Positions 7,691-16,297 of a DNA stretch of 39,162 nt are shown piece by piece. The stretch is taken from the NCBI GenBank assembly GCA_030652315.1, contig JAUSAX010000042.1, forward strand, positions 1 to 39,162, in the 5' to 3' direction. The stretch is from Afipia sp. (GTDB lineage Bacteria; Pseudomonadota; Alphaproteobacteria; Rhizobiales; Xanthobacteraceae). A program made the position numbers and the translations under genes. Every line of letters starts with the position of its first letter. The stretch's first letter is position 1. Below the pieces are notes generated by a model. It worked only from the letters and a program-made list of their open reading frames with translations, was not told the origin of the DNA and searched no databases.

Positions 7691-7732
7691 CGACAAAACG
7701 GCGGCCGATCGGCCGCCGTTTTCGTTTGTCGG
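7691..7732 (+). terminator. Rho-independent terminator
   Basis: A long perfect stem built on AACGGCGGCC/GGCCGCCGTT (core 7695-7722) has arms extended by CGACAAA/TTTGTCG and a T-rich 3' side. It lies 18 bp after the ParB-like gene stop and should end that transcript. Confidence 0.8.
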
Positions 7733-7791
7733 CACTAGCAAAAATCACGAATCGGGACGGCGCCGCTGACCCGAAGGCATAGAGCACCTGG

Positions 7792-7803
7792 TTGGATATC
7801 CAA
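7792..7803. repeat. Perfect 12-bp palindrome upstream of a small gene
   Basis: TTGGATATCCAA lies about 120 bp before the small helical protein gene. It could be a regulatory site in that gene's promoter region; no other support. Confidence 0.2.
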
Positions 7804-7921
7804 TACTGGTAACGATCCGAAAATGATCAGACAGGCTAGAAAAGAGCCATAAGATTGCTCACAATCCGCTCGACTTCAGCAGCACAGGAAGCATGTGTGG
7901 TGGTCCGCGGAAGGAGCACCC

Positions 7922-8152
7922 ATGATCGATAACCCAGAATATCACGTCGTCGCAGCGCTCGTATCGGAAGTCCGGGCCAAGCTGGAAGAAGCCCATAGCA
8001 TCGCGCGAGCTGCCGAGATATGCGCCCGTGATGGCAACGTAATCCGCTCAGTCCAGATCCTGATGGACTTCGAGGGCTTAGCGCACGAGGCACAGGACCT
8101 GTTCAGGGCGGCTCTTGCGATCAAGCGTAGCCTGCTTGCCGAGACCATCTAG
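7922..8152 (+). CDS. Small helical hypothetical protein of the integrase module
   Basis: A 76-residue acidic, all-helical protein (MIDNPEYHVVAALVSEV onward). The ATG at 7922 is preceded by AAGGAG at 6 bases; an ATG nine codons earlier lacks a ribosome site. Similar small helical proteins with EAHSIARAAE-like segments are, as I recall, found near DUF3489 genes in alphaproteobacterial islands, so it may belong functionally with the recombinase set downstream. Function unknown. A GC-rich hairpin (8178-8202) separates it from the next gene. Confidence 0.6.
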   Translation: MIDNPEYHVVAALVSEVRAKLEEAHSIARAAEICARDGNVIRSVQILMDFEGLAHEAQDLFRAALAIKRSLLAETI

Positions 8153-8177
8153 TTCTGACCTATCTGATCAGCTCCTG

Positions 8178-8202
8178 CCCGCCCCGCGTAGCGGTCGGCG
8201 GG
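8178..8202 (+). terminator. GC-rich hairpin, possible weak terminator or attenuator
   Basis: CCCGCC (8178-8183) pairs with GGCGGG (8197-8202), with an inner CCGC/GCGG pairing around GTA. It is followed by TTGGGT rather than a true T-run. It lies 26 bp after the small helical protein gene and before DUF3489. Confidence 0.35.
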
Positions 8203-8249
8203 TTGGGTCAGTGCAACGCTGATGTTGCACGCATCCCGAAGGAGCCCCC

Positions 8250-8687
8250 ATGAGCATCCAGAAGCCTAAGGACACCAAGGCCGACGAAAAACGCAAACCA
8301 ACCGTAGCCGCACGTCGGTCATCGAAGGTTGCAAAAGCAGCTCATTCGCCGAAGGCAAAACACCCGCGCGCGAGCAACGCAGCAGCATTGCGCAGCCGCG
8401 AAGCTATCGCGCACTCGACACCATCGAAGCGCTCCTCACCCCAAGCCGCAGTCCCGCAGCCGATCCGAGAATCCTCCAAGCTGACCATGGTGCTCGCGAT
8501 GCTTCGTGCGCCGGGCGGCACGACCATTGCCGACATTATGAAGGCGACCGGCTGGCAGCAGCATTCGGTGCGCGGCTTCTTTGCTGGGGTCGTCCGCAAA
8601 CGACTGAGTTTGAATCTGGTGTCAGATAAATCCGGCAGCGAACGATCGTACCGGATCGCCGACCACAGGCCATCCCAGAAGGTATGA
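8250..8687 (+). CDS. DUF3489 domain protein
   Basis: A 145-residue protein with a basic, Lys/Ala/Pro-rich N-terminal tail (residues 1-75) and a C-terminal DUF3489 winged-helix-like domain. The domain shows TMVLAMLRAPGGTTIADIMK, then GWQQHSVRGFFAGVVRK and a YRI end. The family is probably DNA binding. It starts at 8250 with AAGGAG at good spacing. Its stop overlaps the start of the DUF2924 gene (ATGA), showing translational coupling. With DUF2924 and the large serine recombinase it forms a conserved three-gene set in alphaproteobacterial genomic islands, where it may help or control recombination. Confidence 0.85.
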   Translation: MSIQKPKDTKADEKRKPTVAARRSSKVAKAAHSPKAKHPRASNAAALRSREAIAHSTPSKRSSPQAAVPQPIRESSKLTMVLAMLRAPGGTTIADIMKATGWQQHSVRGFFAGVVRKRLSLNLVSDKSGSERSYRIADHRPSQKV

Positions 8688-9193
8688 GCGACATATCGAG
8701 TAAGAGCGAAGCGGCGCTTGAGGCAGAGATCGAACAGATCCGATCTCTGCCGGTCGATCAGCTTCGGATAATTTGGCGGCAGACGTTTAAATCGTCCCCA
8801 CCGTCCGCGTTCGGCAAGGACATGTTGGGGCGCATGATCTGCTTCCACATGCAAGAGAAGGCGCTCGGCAGTTTAAGCCGGGCGTCGCAGCGAATTTTGA
8901 ACGACATCGGACGGGGTAAATCCGCGGTCGAAACAGCGCAACGACGCTTGAAGCCCGGCACCGTTCTGGTTCGAGAATACCAAGGCGAGCGGCATTCAGT
9001 GGTCGTGGCATCGGACGGATTCGTCTGGAGGGAGGAAACCTATGCCAGTCTCTCGATCATCGCGCGCCTGATCACCGGCACCAACTGGAACGGTCCAAAA
9101 TTCTTTGGCCTGAGATTGGGCATCAGCGAAGTGGACAAAACAGAGAAGGCAGCGCGGAGTTCTCCTCGTCGCGGCAGGGGGAGCGCCCGATGA
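8684..9193 (+). CDS. DUF2924 domain protein
   Basis: The 169-residue protein matches the DUF2924 pattern: an N-terminal helical region (EAEIEQIRSLPVDQLRIIWR), LKPGTVLVREYQGERHSV in the middle, and a C-terminal segment with YASLSIIARLITGTNWNGPK and FFGL. The middle-to-end part resembles small DNA- or protein-binding modules in mobile elements. It overlaps both neighbours by ATGA (8684-8687 and 9190-9193), so the three proteins are made together. A basic tail (SSPRRGRGSAR) ends it. The biochemical role is not established; association with recombinases suggests an accessory factor. Confidence 0.87.
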   Translation: MSDISSKSEAALEAEIEQIRSLPVDQLRIIWRQTFKSSPPSAFGKDMLGRMICFHMQEKALGSLSRASQRILNDIGRGKSAVETAQRRLKPGTVLVREYQGERHSVVVASDGFVWREETYASLSIIARLITGTNWNGPKFFGLRLGISEVDKTEKAARSSPRRGRGSAR

Positions 9194-10815
9194 CGCCTCA
9201 ATCGCCAAAACGGCAGCGCTGCGCGATCTACACCCGAAAATCCACCGAACATAACCTCGACCTTGAGTTCAACTCACTCGATGCGCAGCGGGAAGCCTGC
9301 GAGGCCTATATCAAGAGCCAGGCCCATGAAGGCTGGCGACTCATTCCCGATCATTTTGACGATGGCGGACTCTCGGGCGCGTCCCTCAACCGACCGTCGC
9401 TGCAACGATTGCTCGACGACGTGCGCGATGGCAAGATCGACATCATCTTGGTCTATAAGGTCGATCGACTGACACGCTCGCTTGCCGACTTCGCCAAGCT
9501 GGTCGAACTGTTCGATCAGCACGGCGTTTCCTTTGTCTCGATTACCCAGTCGTTCAACACCACAAGCAGCATGGGCCGCCTGACCCTTAACGTGCTGCTG
9601 TCGTTTGCCCAGTTCGAACGAGAGGTCATTGGCGAGCGGGTTCGGGACAAGATCGCGGCGTCCAAGCGGAAGGGGTTGTGGGTGGGCGGACCCGTGCCGC
9701 TCGGCTATGCCACTGAGAACAAGAAGCTTGTTGTCGTTCCGGCGGAAGCGAAAATCGTACGTCTGATTTTTGCATTGTATCTTGAAGCCGATTCAATCGC
9801 AGCTCTTGCTGAAGTCCTGGAGCGCAAGGGAATCCGGACAAAAATCAGGCCTCTGTCGAATGGAGAAAGCCGGGGCGGGATTCCATTCGGCGTCGGTGCC
9901 CTCGCCCATTTGCTGCGTAATCGATTTTACACCGGCGAGATCGATTATCGTGGTGAGATCCACGCTGGAGAGCACGAGGCCATTCTCGACCATGCGCTTT
10001 TCGACAACGTTCAGGAAAAGCTGACGAAGAACACGGTCGATCGTGCAATGCGCCTCAAAGGTTCACCTGCGCTCCTGATGGGGCGTATTTTTGATGACAT
10101 CGGCAATCGGATGACGCCGAGCCATTCAAACAAACGCGGCGTGCGATACCGGTATTATGTCTCACACGCATTAATCCAGGGACGCAAACGTGATGCAGGC
10201 TCCGTCAATCGCGTTCCTGCAACCGAGATAGAAAACCTCGTCCTGCAGGCGGTTCGGCAGAATTTATCCAGCTGCAATCCGGACGCTCCCTCGGATCAGG
10301 AAGCTATCATTGCGCATATTGAAAAAATAGTCGTGAGACGGGAGGTCCTTGAGATCAAACTTCTTGAGACCGAATCCGCATTAAGGAACACCATTCCAGG
10401 AATTCGCAAAACAAAGGACTCGCCATCAGCAAGCTCAAATACGATCTCAATCCCCTGGACCGCCAAAGTATTCTCCGCGGTGAAAGGAATCGCTTACGCA
10501 CCGGATCCGACCGGTCCTACATTGACCCCGGACACGCGTGACGCGCTCCTGAACGCGATTGCCAAGGCGCGGCAATGGGTCGGCGACATGACGTCGGGAC
10601 GTGTGAAATCATTCGCAGACATCGCCACAAAAGAGAAAAAGGTTGAACGTCACATCCGCCTGCTTGCGCCGCTTGCGTTTGTCGCGCCATCCATCGTGCA
10701 ATCAATCATCGAAGGGACGGCGCCTGCCAACCTCACAATCACCGAACTGGCAAAATCGTCCGTGCATTCCTGGCGCCAACAACACCACCTGCTAAAGGTC
10801 AGTTCAAAACGTTGA
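9190..10815 (+). CDS. Large serine recombinase (site-specific integrase)
   Basis: This enzyme would integrate and excise the element by serine-mediated strand exchange. The 541-residue protein has an N-terminal resolvase domain with the catalytic serine in YTRKST (Ser18), VYKVDRLTRSLADF (about residues 93-106), and the SFAQFEREVIGERVRDK helix. A recombinase DNA-binding domain follows (about 175-285, LAHLLRNRFYTGEI) and then a C-terminal region with RYRYYVSHAL. The zinc-ribbon cysteines of many large serine integrases are not evident, as in other members paired with DUF2924. It appears complete. Start 9190 overlaps the DUF2924 stop. The tRNA-Gln gene lies 390 bp downstream. Confidence 0.92.
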   Translation: MTPQSPKRQRCAIYTRKSTEHNLDLEFNSLDAQREACEAYIKSQAHEGWRLIPDHFDDGGLSGASLNRPSLQRLLDDVRDGKIDIILVYKVDRLTRSLADFAKLVELFDQHGVSFVSITQSFNTTSSMGRLTLNVLLSFAQFEREVIGERVRDKIAASKRKGLWVGGPVPLGYATENKKLVVVPAEAKIVRLIFALYLEADSIAALAEVLERKGIRTKIRPLSNGESRGGIPFGVGALAHLLRNRFYTGEIDYRGEIHAGEHEAILDHALFDNVQEKLTKNTVDRAMRLKGSPALLMGRIFDDIGNRMTPSHSNKRGVRYRYYVSHALIQGRKRDAGSVNRVPATEIENLVLQAVRQNLSSCNPDAPSDQEAIIAHIEKIVVRREVLEIKLLETESALRNTIPGIRKTKDSPSASSNTISIPWTAKVFSAVKGIAYAPDPTGPTLTPDTRDALLNAIAKARQWVGDMTSGRVKSFADIATKEKKVERHIRLLAPLAFVAPSIVQSIIEGTAPANLTITELAKSSVHSWRQQHHLLKVSSKR

Positions 10816-11206
10816 TGTAAAAATCGCCGACACAACACATTTAGTGACGTTCACCAGTGTGCCTGCGGTCATGACCGTCGAGCCGAACTGGAAGCTGGGC
10901 TCACTTCCAGCTGGTGCGCGGGCCAATCACCCCTGCAATTGCTCACTCAGCACTTTGAGTGCCGCCTTCGCGCTCAAATCGCTATTTCAAACCCGGTCTC
11001 ACGCGAAAACGAACCAGTCTCAGCGGTCCAAGACGTCGAAATTCGGATATCAAAAATCGACGCCAGAGATTTATGTGTCAAACAGCCTCCAATGGGAGAC
11101 CGACGCGGCCGAATCCGTCGCAGAGACCGGTCCGATGCCCGCTAACCCGCTGAAAAATAAAGCGCTCTTAGGCAGAGCCAGTTTCTATCCGAGAGACTGA
11201 ACTGGC
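10816..11206. other. Island-edge intergenic region, no supported gene
   Basis: The region lies between the recombinase and tRNA-Gln. It contains a 12-bp palindrome CGGTCATGACCG (10866-10877) and the inverted repeat CTGGAAG/CTTCCAG (10888-10910). Two overlapping frames stay open for about 110 codons but lack ribosome sites and recognisable sequence. It may hold an attachment site, since large serine integrase genes usually sit close to one. Confidence 0.35.
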
Positions 11207-11281
11207 TGGCTGGGGCGGGAGGATTCGAACCTCCGCATGGGGGAATCAAAATCCCCTGCCTTACCACTTGGCGACGCCCCA
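11207..11281 (-). tRNA. tRNA-Gln (anticodon TTG)
   Basis: The reverse complement folds as a cloverleaf. Acceptor TGGGGCG pairs with CGCCCCA. There is a 3-bp D stem (GCC/GGC), an anticodon stem GGGGA/TCCCC with loop TTTTGAT (anticodon TTG at 11249-11247), and a T arm GGAGG-TTCGAAT-CCTCC. The discriminator base is G, as expected for tRNA-Gln, and CCA is encoded (11209-11207). Its 3' end faces the mobile region, the usual orientation when an island has used a tRNA 3' end as its attachment site. Confidence 0.95.
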
Positions 11282-11786
11282 ATAGCGCTGAACGGTTTAC
11301 GGCGAGGCCGGCCTGAGCCATTTCGCGCCGTTCGTGTCGGAAGGTGGCGAGCGGATGTCCTTTACGGAAGTCATGCGCCGCACCGATTCACCGTGGCAGC
11401 GCAGGTCTTAGAGCATTTTCCGTCAAAGTGGAAACCCGGTTTTCGGGGGCAAAATGCAACCAAACACAACCATTTTTCGCCACAACCGGCCGCCGCACCG
11501 CTGGTAGCCATCCCCGAGCCCGAACAGTAAAGCCTCCGACCGCTGGTCCGCCTGGGCGATAGTCCCCCAGGCGAAAAGCCGCCATGTGCCGCGAAAATCG
11601 GTTTGTGCCGCAGTTGAGAGCCGGCCGTTTTCATGGGAAGACAGGGGGCGCAAGGCGGACCGAACAAGACCTGCCGGCGCGAGGAAAACTGACCACCGAA
11701 CAACGAGTTGCAGGCGTTCTCCGGCCAATGGCCGTAGCGCGGAACGAGCGCCGCCCGAGGCCCTGCCCGAACAGCGAGATCATGCC
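11282..11786. other. Intergenic region with a dispersed repeat, no supported gene
   Basis: This 505-bp stretch precedes the acyl-CoA dehydrogenase gene. Bases 11411-11449 (AGAGCATTTTCC, then GTGGAAACCCGGTTTTCGG) resemble a dispersed repeat of rhizobial genomes built around GAGCATG...GGTTTTCGG. The long frame continuing upstream of the dehydrogenase start has no recognisable protein content. The dehydrogenase promoter should lie here, but I cannot place it. Confidence 0.4.
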
Positions 11787-13571
11787 ATGACCTACCGCGC
11801 GCCGATCAACGACATGCTCCTCTCCCTCAATCACGGCGCCGGCCTTTTGGCCGCCGTGGAAGCGGGACATTATAATGGCTACGATCCGGAGTTCTCGGCC
11901 GCAGTGATCGAGGAAGCCGGCAAGTTTGCTACCGATGTACTCGATCCGCTGAATCAGACCGGCGATCGCGAGGGCATCAAGCTCACCGACAAGGGCGTCG
12001 TCACCGCGACCGGCTGGCCCGATGCCTACAAGCGCTGGTGCGAGGGCGGCTGGAACGCGGTGTCCGGCTCGGAGGAATTCGGCGGACAGGGCCTGCCGCT
12101 CGCCGTGCATTCTGCGGTCAATGAAATCTGGAGCGCCTCGAACCTCGCGTTCGGCCTGTGCCCGTTGCTGACGCTGAGCGCGATCGATGCGCTCGATGCC
12201 CACGGCAGCGACGAGCTGAAGAAGATCTATCTCGATAAACTCATCTCCGGCGAATGGCCCGGCACCATGCAGCTCACCGAGCCGCAGGCCGGCACCGATG
12301 TCGGCGCGCTGCGCACGCGCGCGGAAAAACAGGACGACGGCAGCTATCGCCTGTTCGGCACCAAGATCTTCATCACCTACGGCGACCACGACATGAGCGA
12401 CAACATCGTTCATTTCATTCTCGCGCGCCTGCCCGGCTCGCCTCCCGGCTCGAAGGGCATCACGCTGTTCCTGGCGCCGAAATATCTCGTCAATGCCGAT
12501 GGCTCTCTCGGCGCGCGCAACGACATTTACGCCAGCGGCATCGAGCACAAGCTCGGCATCCATGCCTCGCCGACCTGCACCATGACCATGGGCGACAAGG
12601 GCGGCACCATTGCCTACCTCGTCGGCAAGGAAAACGGCGGCATGGCCGCAATGTTCACCATGATGAATCAGGCGCGACTCGGCGTCGGCCTGCAGGGCGT
12701 CGGTCTCGCCGACCGCGCCTATCAGCGTGCGCTGGCCTATGCGCAGGAACGCAAGCAGGGCAAGGCGCCGGGCAGCAAGGGCGACGGCTCGGATCCGATC
12801 ATCATGTACCCGGACGTGAAGCGTAACCTGATGCTGATGCGCGGCATGACGGCGGCAGCGCGCACTATCTGCTACGCGACTGCAGTGGCCATCGACGTGT
12901 CGCACCGCGCCACCGATCCGAAGGTGAAGGCGAAGGCCGCGGCGCGCGGCGCATTGCTGACGCCGATGGCGAAAGCGTTCTCCACCGACATCGGCAACGA
13001 GGTTGCTGCCATCGGCGTGCAGGTGCACGGCGGCATGGGATTCATGGAAGAAACCGGCGCCGCGCAATACGTTCGCGACGCGCGCATCCTCACGATCTAT
13101 GAAGGCACCAACGGCGTGCAGGCCAACGACCTCCTGATGCGCAAGCTCGCCATGTCCGGCGGCGAGGCGGTGTGGGATCTGCTTGGCGAACTGACTGCGA
13201 TCGTCAAAAAGGTCGAAGCCTCGAACGATCCGGCCTTCGGCACCACCGGCGAAAAGTTGCGTGACGCGGTTGCCTCGGTGGAGCGCACCAGCAAATGGCT
13301 GCTGGAAAAGATCGCAAGCTCGCCTGCGGAAGCGCTGGCGGGTGCGACGCCTTACCTGCGGATGTTCTCGACCACGCTTGGCGGCTGCATGCTGGCGAAC
13401 GAAGCGCTAGCGGCGCGCACCGACGAAGCGCTGCAGAACGATGCGCAGCGTTACGTCACGCTGGCTCGGTTCTTCGCGGAGAATGTCACCGTGCAGTCCG
13501 GTGCGCTGGAACGCACAGTGATGGACAGCGCCGGCGCGATCACCGGCGCGGATGCCGTGCTGGTGGCGTGA
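11787..13571 (+). CDS. Acyl-CoA dehydrogenase, long C-terminal-extended type
   Basis: This FAD enzyme oxidises an acyl-CoA to the 2-enoyl-CoA. The 594-residue protein has an N-terminal all-alpha domain, a central beta domain (MQLTEPQAGTDVGALRTRA, KIFITYGDHD) and a C-terminal alpha domain (VQVHGGMGFMEETGAAQYVR, ILTIYEGTNGVQANDL). An additional C-terminal helical domain of about 120 residues is typical of the group that includes the methylmercaptopropionyl-CoA dehydrogenase DmdC. Substrate cannot be read from sequence. I chose the ATG at 11787 (MTYRAPINDM), where family similarity begins; the frame is open 67 codons further upstream. The beta-oxidation theme continues with an enoyl-CoA hydratase 2.7 kb away. 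Confidence 0.9.
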   Translation: MTYRAPINDMLLSLNHGAGLLAAVEAGHYNGYDPEFSAAVIEEAGKFATDVLDPLNQTGDREGIKLTDKGVVTATGWPDAYKRWCEGGWNAVSGSEEFGGQGLPLAVHSAVNEIWSASNLAFGLCPLLTLSAIDALDAHGSDELKKIYLDKLISGEWPGTMQLTEPQAGTDVGALRTRAEKQDDGSYRLFGTKIFITYGDHDMSDNIVHFILARLPGSPPGSKGITLFLAPKYLVNADGSLGARNDIYASGIEHKLGIHASPTCTMTMGDKGGTIAYLVGKENGGMAAMFTMMNQARLGVGLQGVGLADRAYQRALAYAQERKQGKAPGSKGDGSDPIIMYPDVKRNLMLMRGMTAAARTICYATAVAIDVSHRATDPKVKAKAAARGALLTPMAKAFSTDIGNEVAAIGVQVHGGMGFMEETGAAQYVRDARILTIYEGTNGVQANDLLMRKLAMSGGEAVWDLLGELTAIVKKVEASNDPAFGTTGEKLRDAVASVERTSKWLLEKIASSPAEALAGATPYLRMFSTTLGGCMLANEALAARTDEALQNDAQRYVTLARFFAENVTVQSGALERTVMDSAGAITGADAVLVA

Positions 13572-13611
13572 TCCTTTTCCCTTGCGGGGAAAAACGGGCA
13601 TCATCCACAAT

Positions 13612-13721
13612 GTCGTCCCCGCGAAAGCGGGGACCCATAGCCACCAGTTCAAAAAAGGATTTTCAAAATCGCGCTTAAACGCAGCGACAGAAGTATGGGT
13701 CCCCGCTTTCGCGGGGACGAC
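13612..13721. repeat. Palindromic intergenic repeat (family A), perfect arms
   Basis: The left arm (13612-13639) and right arm (13694-13721) are perfect 28-base inverted repeats. Each contains its own small CCCCGC-GAAA-GCGGGG hairpin. A copy with an identical left arm lies at 23346-23459. Its chance translations (SSPRKRGPI, VPAFAGTT) are a known hallmark of a widespread proteobacterial intergenic repeat. It separates convergent genes and may serve as a terminator for both. Confidence 0.85.
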
Positions 13722-13763
13722 ACGGAGGGTTCATCGGCACCTTCAGCCCGGCTTCGCCGCGCA

Positions 13764-14726
13764 TCAGGTCAGCAAAGCAGGGCCGCGCCGCAACAAGTCT
13801 TCTGCCTGCGCAATCATCGCATTCATGATTGCGTCGGCAGGCTGTTGCGCCCGCACCAGATCGATACCTTCGCCGACGATGACTGCGGAAATACTGGTAT
13901 CGCCAGCGTCGCGCGCCTTGGCGTAACGCTCCTGTTCCTGCGCCAGGTTGCGGCCAAGCCCATCGAGATCGTCGGCCCAACGCCGCGTGAAATCGTTGGT
14001 CAGCGTGCGGATCGTCCATTGCTCGGGCCAATCGATCCCGCGCGCGACATCGAACAGCGAGCCTCGAACGGTGGCGTCGCCGATGCCCACGACGGCGTCC
14101 TTCTTGATGTTGGGATGAGCCAGCGATTCATCGGCGACCACAAAAGCCGTACCGCAAAGCACGCCCGACGCACCCAGCATCAACGCTGCCGCAAGACCTC
14201 GACCGTCGGCGATCCCGCCAGCCGCAACGACAGGAATATCACCGACCGCATCGACCACTGCCGGGACCAGCGGCATGGTCGCGCGCATGCTGCCGTGGCC
14301 GCCGGCCTCCGTTCCCTGCGCAACGATCACATCGGCGCCCTCACCGGCGGCGCGGCGCGCCTGCTCGACCGACTGCACCTGCGCGATCAGCAGCAGATTG
14401 GCGCGCTTCACCGGCGCGGCGAAACCTCCGATCTCGCCGAATGACAGAAAGATCGCCTTAGGCTGCTGATCGATCACCCTGTTCAGAACGTCCGCATTTC
14501 GCTCCAGCGCCCAGGTGATGAATCCGACGCCGACCCGCGTATTGCCGGCCTCCTTCATCTCCTTCGCGATCCAGTCGGGATCGCAATAGCCGCCGCCGAT
14601 GAAGCCGAGTCCCCCGGCGTTGGTCACAGCAGCGGCGAGTTTGCCGCCGCTCACGCCCGCCATCGGCGCCAGCAGCACCGGCGCGGAGATTCCCAGCTTC
14701 TTCGTCAGTTCCGTCTCGATCGCCAT
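13764..14726 (-). CDS. Nitronate monooxygenase-like flavoprotein (NPD family)
   Basis: A 320-residue TIM-barrel FMN protein of the 2-nitropropane dioxygenase/nitronate monooxygenase family, which oxidises alkyl nitronates; many members have other roles. Visible motifs are APMAGVSGGKLAAAVTNAGG at the N-terminus, GLGFIGGGY, the central VIVAQGTEAGGHG with the FMN-region His, VVAAGGIADGRG and LGASGVLCGTAF. I chose the ATG at 14726 (MAIETEL), six codons into the longest frame, because GAGGGGGC lies just upstream. It shares its strand with the NTF2-like and dioxygenase genes behind it, with gaps of about 50 bp. Confidence 0.87.
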   Translation of the reverse strand: MAIETELTKKLGISAPVLLAPMAGVSGGKLAAAVTNAGGLGFIGGGYCDPDWIAKEMKEAGNTRVGVGFITWALERNADVLNRVIDQQPKAIFLSFGEIGGFAAPVKRANLLLIAQVQSVEQARRAAGEGADVIVAQGTEAGGHGSMRATMPLVPAVVDAVGDIPVVAAGGIADGRGLAAALMLGASGVLCGTAFVVADESLAHPNIKKDAVVGIGDATVRGSLFDVARGIDWPEQWTIRTLTNDFTRRWADDLDGLGRNLAQEQERYAKARDAGDTSISAVIVGEGIDLVRAQQPADAIMNAMIAQAEDLLRRGPALLT

Positions 14727-14780
14727 GTCTCGCCCCCTCGCCATGGTCGTGATACTGCCGCACCACTTGGGTGCTGCAAT

Positions 14781-15158
14781 TTATGAATTGCGAAGATCGA
14801 AATGAAAAACCTTCGAGATGATCTGCCAGCGCGCATCGAGATGAACGAATGTCAGAAAATCCGTGAAGTGCTTCTGCCCGATGGCGCATTCGGTGTGAAA
14901 AAACGCCGTGACCGGCCCCGCAAACTCGATCGATACGATCTTGTCCGCGCGCGGCTCGTTGCGGCTCGCAGGCGAGGGCCGTTTGTCCACAATCGGGAAA
15001 TACTGCGCCATATTAAGGTGCGTCAGCGTGCCTTCCGTCGCACAGGCATAGAGCGATTGGGGATGAAAGACTTTTCCAAGCAATGAGACGTCGCTCCGAT
15101 AAAGACCGTCGAAATAGTTCGACATCGCAGCGTTTACTTCGGCAACACGCGGATCCAT
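14781..15158 (-). CDS. NTF2-like (lumazine-binding-type) protein
   Basis: A 125-residue protein with an NTF2/SnoaL-like cone fold: an N-terminal helix (VNAAMSNYFDGLYRSDVSLL), FHPQSLYACATEG, and C-terminal strands FTDFLTFVHLDARWQIISKV followed by FHFD. Such proteins are often small ligand-binding proteins or minor enzymes; no activity can be assigned. I chose the ATG at 15158 (MDPRVAEV) because GGGGGAG stands 3-4 bases before it; the frame opens 15 codons earlier. It ends 54 bp before the flavoprotein start and probably shares its transcript. Confidence 0.72.
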   Translation of the reverse strand: MDPRVAEVNAAMSNYFDGLYRSDVSLLGKVFHPQSLYACATEGTLTHLNMAQYFPIVDKRPSPASRNEPRADKIVSIEFAGPVTAFFHTECAIGQKHFTDFLTFVHLDARWQIISKVFHFDLRNS

Positions 15159-15212
15159 CGCTCCCCCAAAAATCCAGCACTCATCGTTCGATGAAGCCGG
15201 CACGCCGTCATG

Positions 15213-16160
15213 TTACGCCAGCGGCTTCAACCCCGCCTCGATTTCCCTGCGGCGATGTTCGAGGAACGGCGGCAGCGCCAGTTTCTCGCCGAGCGTCTCC
15301 ATCGACTCGTCGGTGGCGAAGCCCGGCCCGTCGGTCGCGATCTCGAACAGGATGCCGTTCGGCTCGCGGAAATACAGGCTGCGGAAATAGAAGCGGTCGA
15401 TCTCGCCGCTGGAATGAATGCCGAACTCGGAAAGTCGCGCCGTCCAGGCGTGATACTGCGTCTCATCCGGCGTGCGGAATGCGACGTGATGCACGCCGCC
15501 CGCGCCCTGACGCGACGCCGGCAGATCCTTCTGCTCAAGCACATGCAGCTCCGCCGCCGGCCCGCCCTCGCCCATCGAAAACACCTCGATGCGATGCTCG
15601 CCGTCGGGCGAGGCGTAATCGCGCACGCGTTTCATGTTCATGACGTCGCTCAGCACGCGCGCTGTGCGCGCGAGATCCGGCACGTTCAGCACGATCGGCC
15701 CGAGGCCGCGGATCTGATGCTCCGCCGGAACCGGACTTTTCTCCCACGGATGCGCCTCGCCGCGTCCGCCGTCATCGACCAGCACCAGCCGCTGGCCCTC
15801 GGGATCTTCGAACGGCAGCGTCAGGCGGCCATCGACCTCGGTGACCTTGCCGACATGCGCGCCGAGCTTGATCAACCGATCCTGCCAGAAGCCCAGCGTC
15901 TTTTCGCCGTTGACCCGCAAACCGGTACGCGACACGCTGCGGGTGCCGCGATGTTCCCGCGCTGCCGGCCAGTCGAAGAAGGTCAGGTCAGTGCCCGGGT
16001 TGGCCTTCCCGTCCGCATAAAACAGATGGTAGGCGCTGACATCGTCCTGATTGACGGTCTTTTTGACCAGCCGCATGCCCAGCACGCCGGTATAAAACGC
16101 CACATTGCCCTTGGCGTGCGCCGAAATCGCCGTCAGGTGATGGATGCCGGTCAGTTGCAT
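15213..16160 (-). CDS. VOC-family ring-cleaving dioxygenase
   Basis: The 315-residue protein has two vicinal-oxygen-chelate modules. It starts [20 protein letters not shown], with the first conserved His pair and [16 protein letters not shown]. The second module has [18 protein letters not shown] and ends [20 protein letters not shown] with the metal-ligand Glu. This pattern matches MhqO/PcpA-like extradiol dioxygenases that open hydroquinone-type rings using Fe(II); the substrate is not known. AAAGGGACG precedes the ATG at 16160. It is divergent from the enoyl-CoA hydratase gene, and a promoter for each must lie in the 137-bp gap. Confidence 0.88.
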   Translation of the reverse strand: MQLTGIHHLTAISAHAKGNVAFYTGVLGMRLVKKTVNQDDVSAYHLFYADGKANPGTDLTFFDWPAAREHRGTRSVSRTGLRVNGEKTLGFWQDRLIKLGAHVGKVTEVDGRLTLPFEDPEGQRLVLVDDGGRGEAHPWEKSPVPAEHQIRGLGPIVLNVPDLARTARVLSDVMNMKRVRDYASPDGEHRIEVFSMGEGGPAAELHVLEQKDLPASRQGAGGVHHVAFRTPDETQYHAWTARLSEFGIHSSGEIDRFYFRSLYFREPNGILFEIATDGPGFATDESMETLGEKLALPPFLEHRRREIEAGLKPLA

Positions 16161-16297
16161 GGCAGCGTCCCTTTATGGAATTGGGCCGGAAATCGGCTGG
16201 CCAAGATTGCCGTTCTGGCCATGATGTAGGATGAACAATCGGGCAGCGCCAGCCGTCTCCATGCTGCAGCGCCCTTCACAATTTCCGGGGAACGACC

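Noticed and set aside
10816..11145. Stop-codon readthrough extending the serine recombinase
   Set aside because: The frame stays open 110 codons after the TGA, but the recombinase already ends at its normal C-terminal region and the extension has no domain character.
10844..11200. Open frame of 118 codons between the recombinase and tRNA-Gln
   Set aside because: No ribosome site, no recognisable protein sequence, and an overlapping frame is open for a similar length; it reads like high-GC chance openness.
11631..13067. Very long minus-strand frame opposite the acyl-CoA dehydrogenase gene
   Set aside because: It is the antisense of a clearly recognisable gene and arises from GC-rich codon use. 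The same applies to long antisense frames opposite dxs, the deacetylase gene, aroC and fabI.
13295..13678. Plus-strand frame overlapping the end of the dehydrogenase gene and the repeat
   Set aside because: Its end (MSSPRKRGPI-type sequence) is a known false translation of the palindromic repeat.
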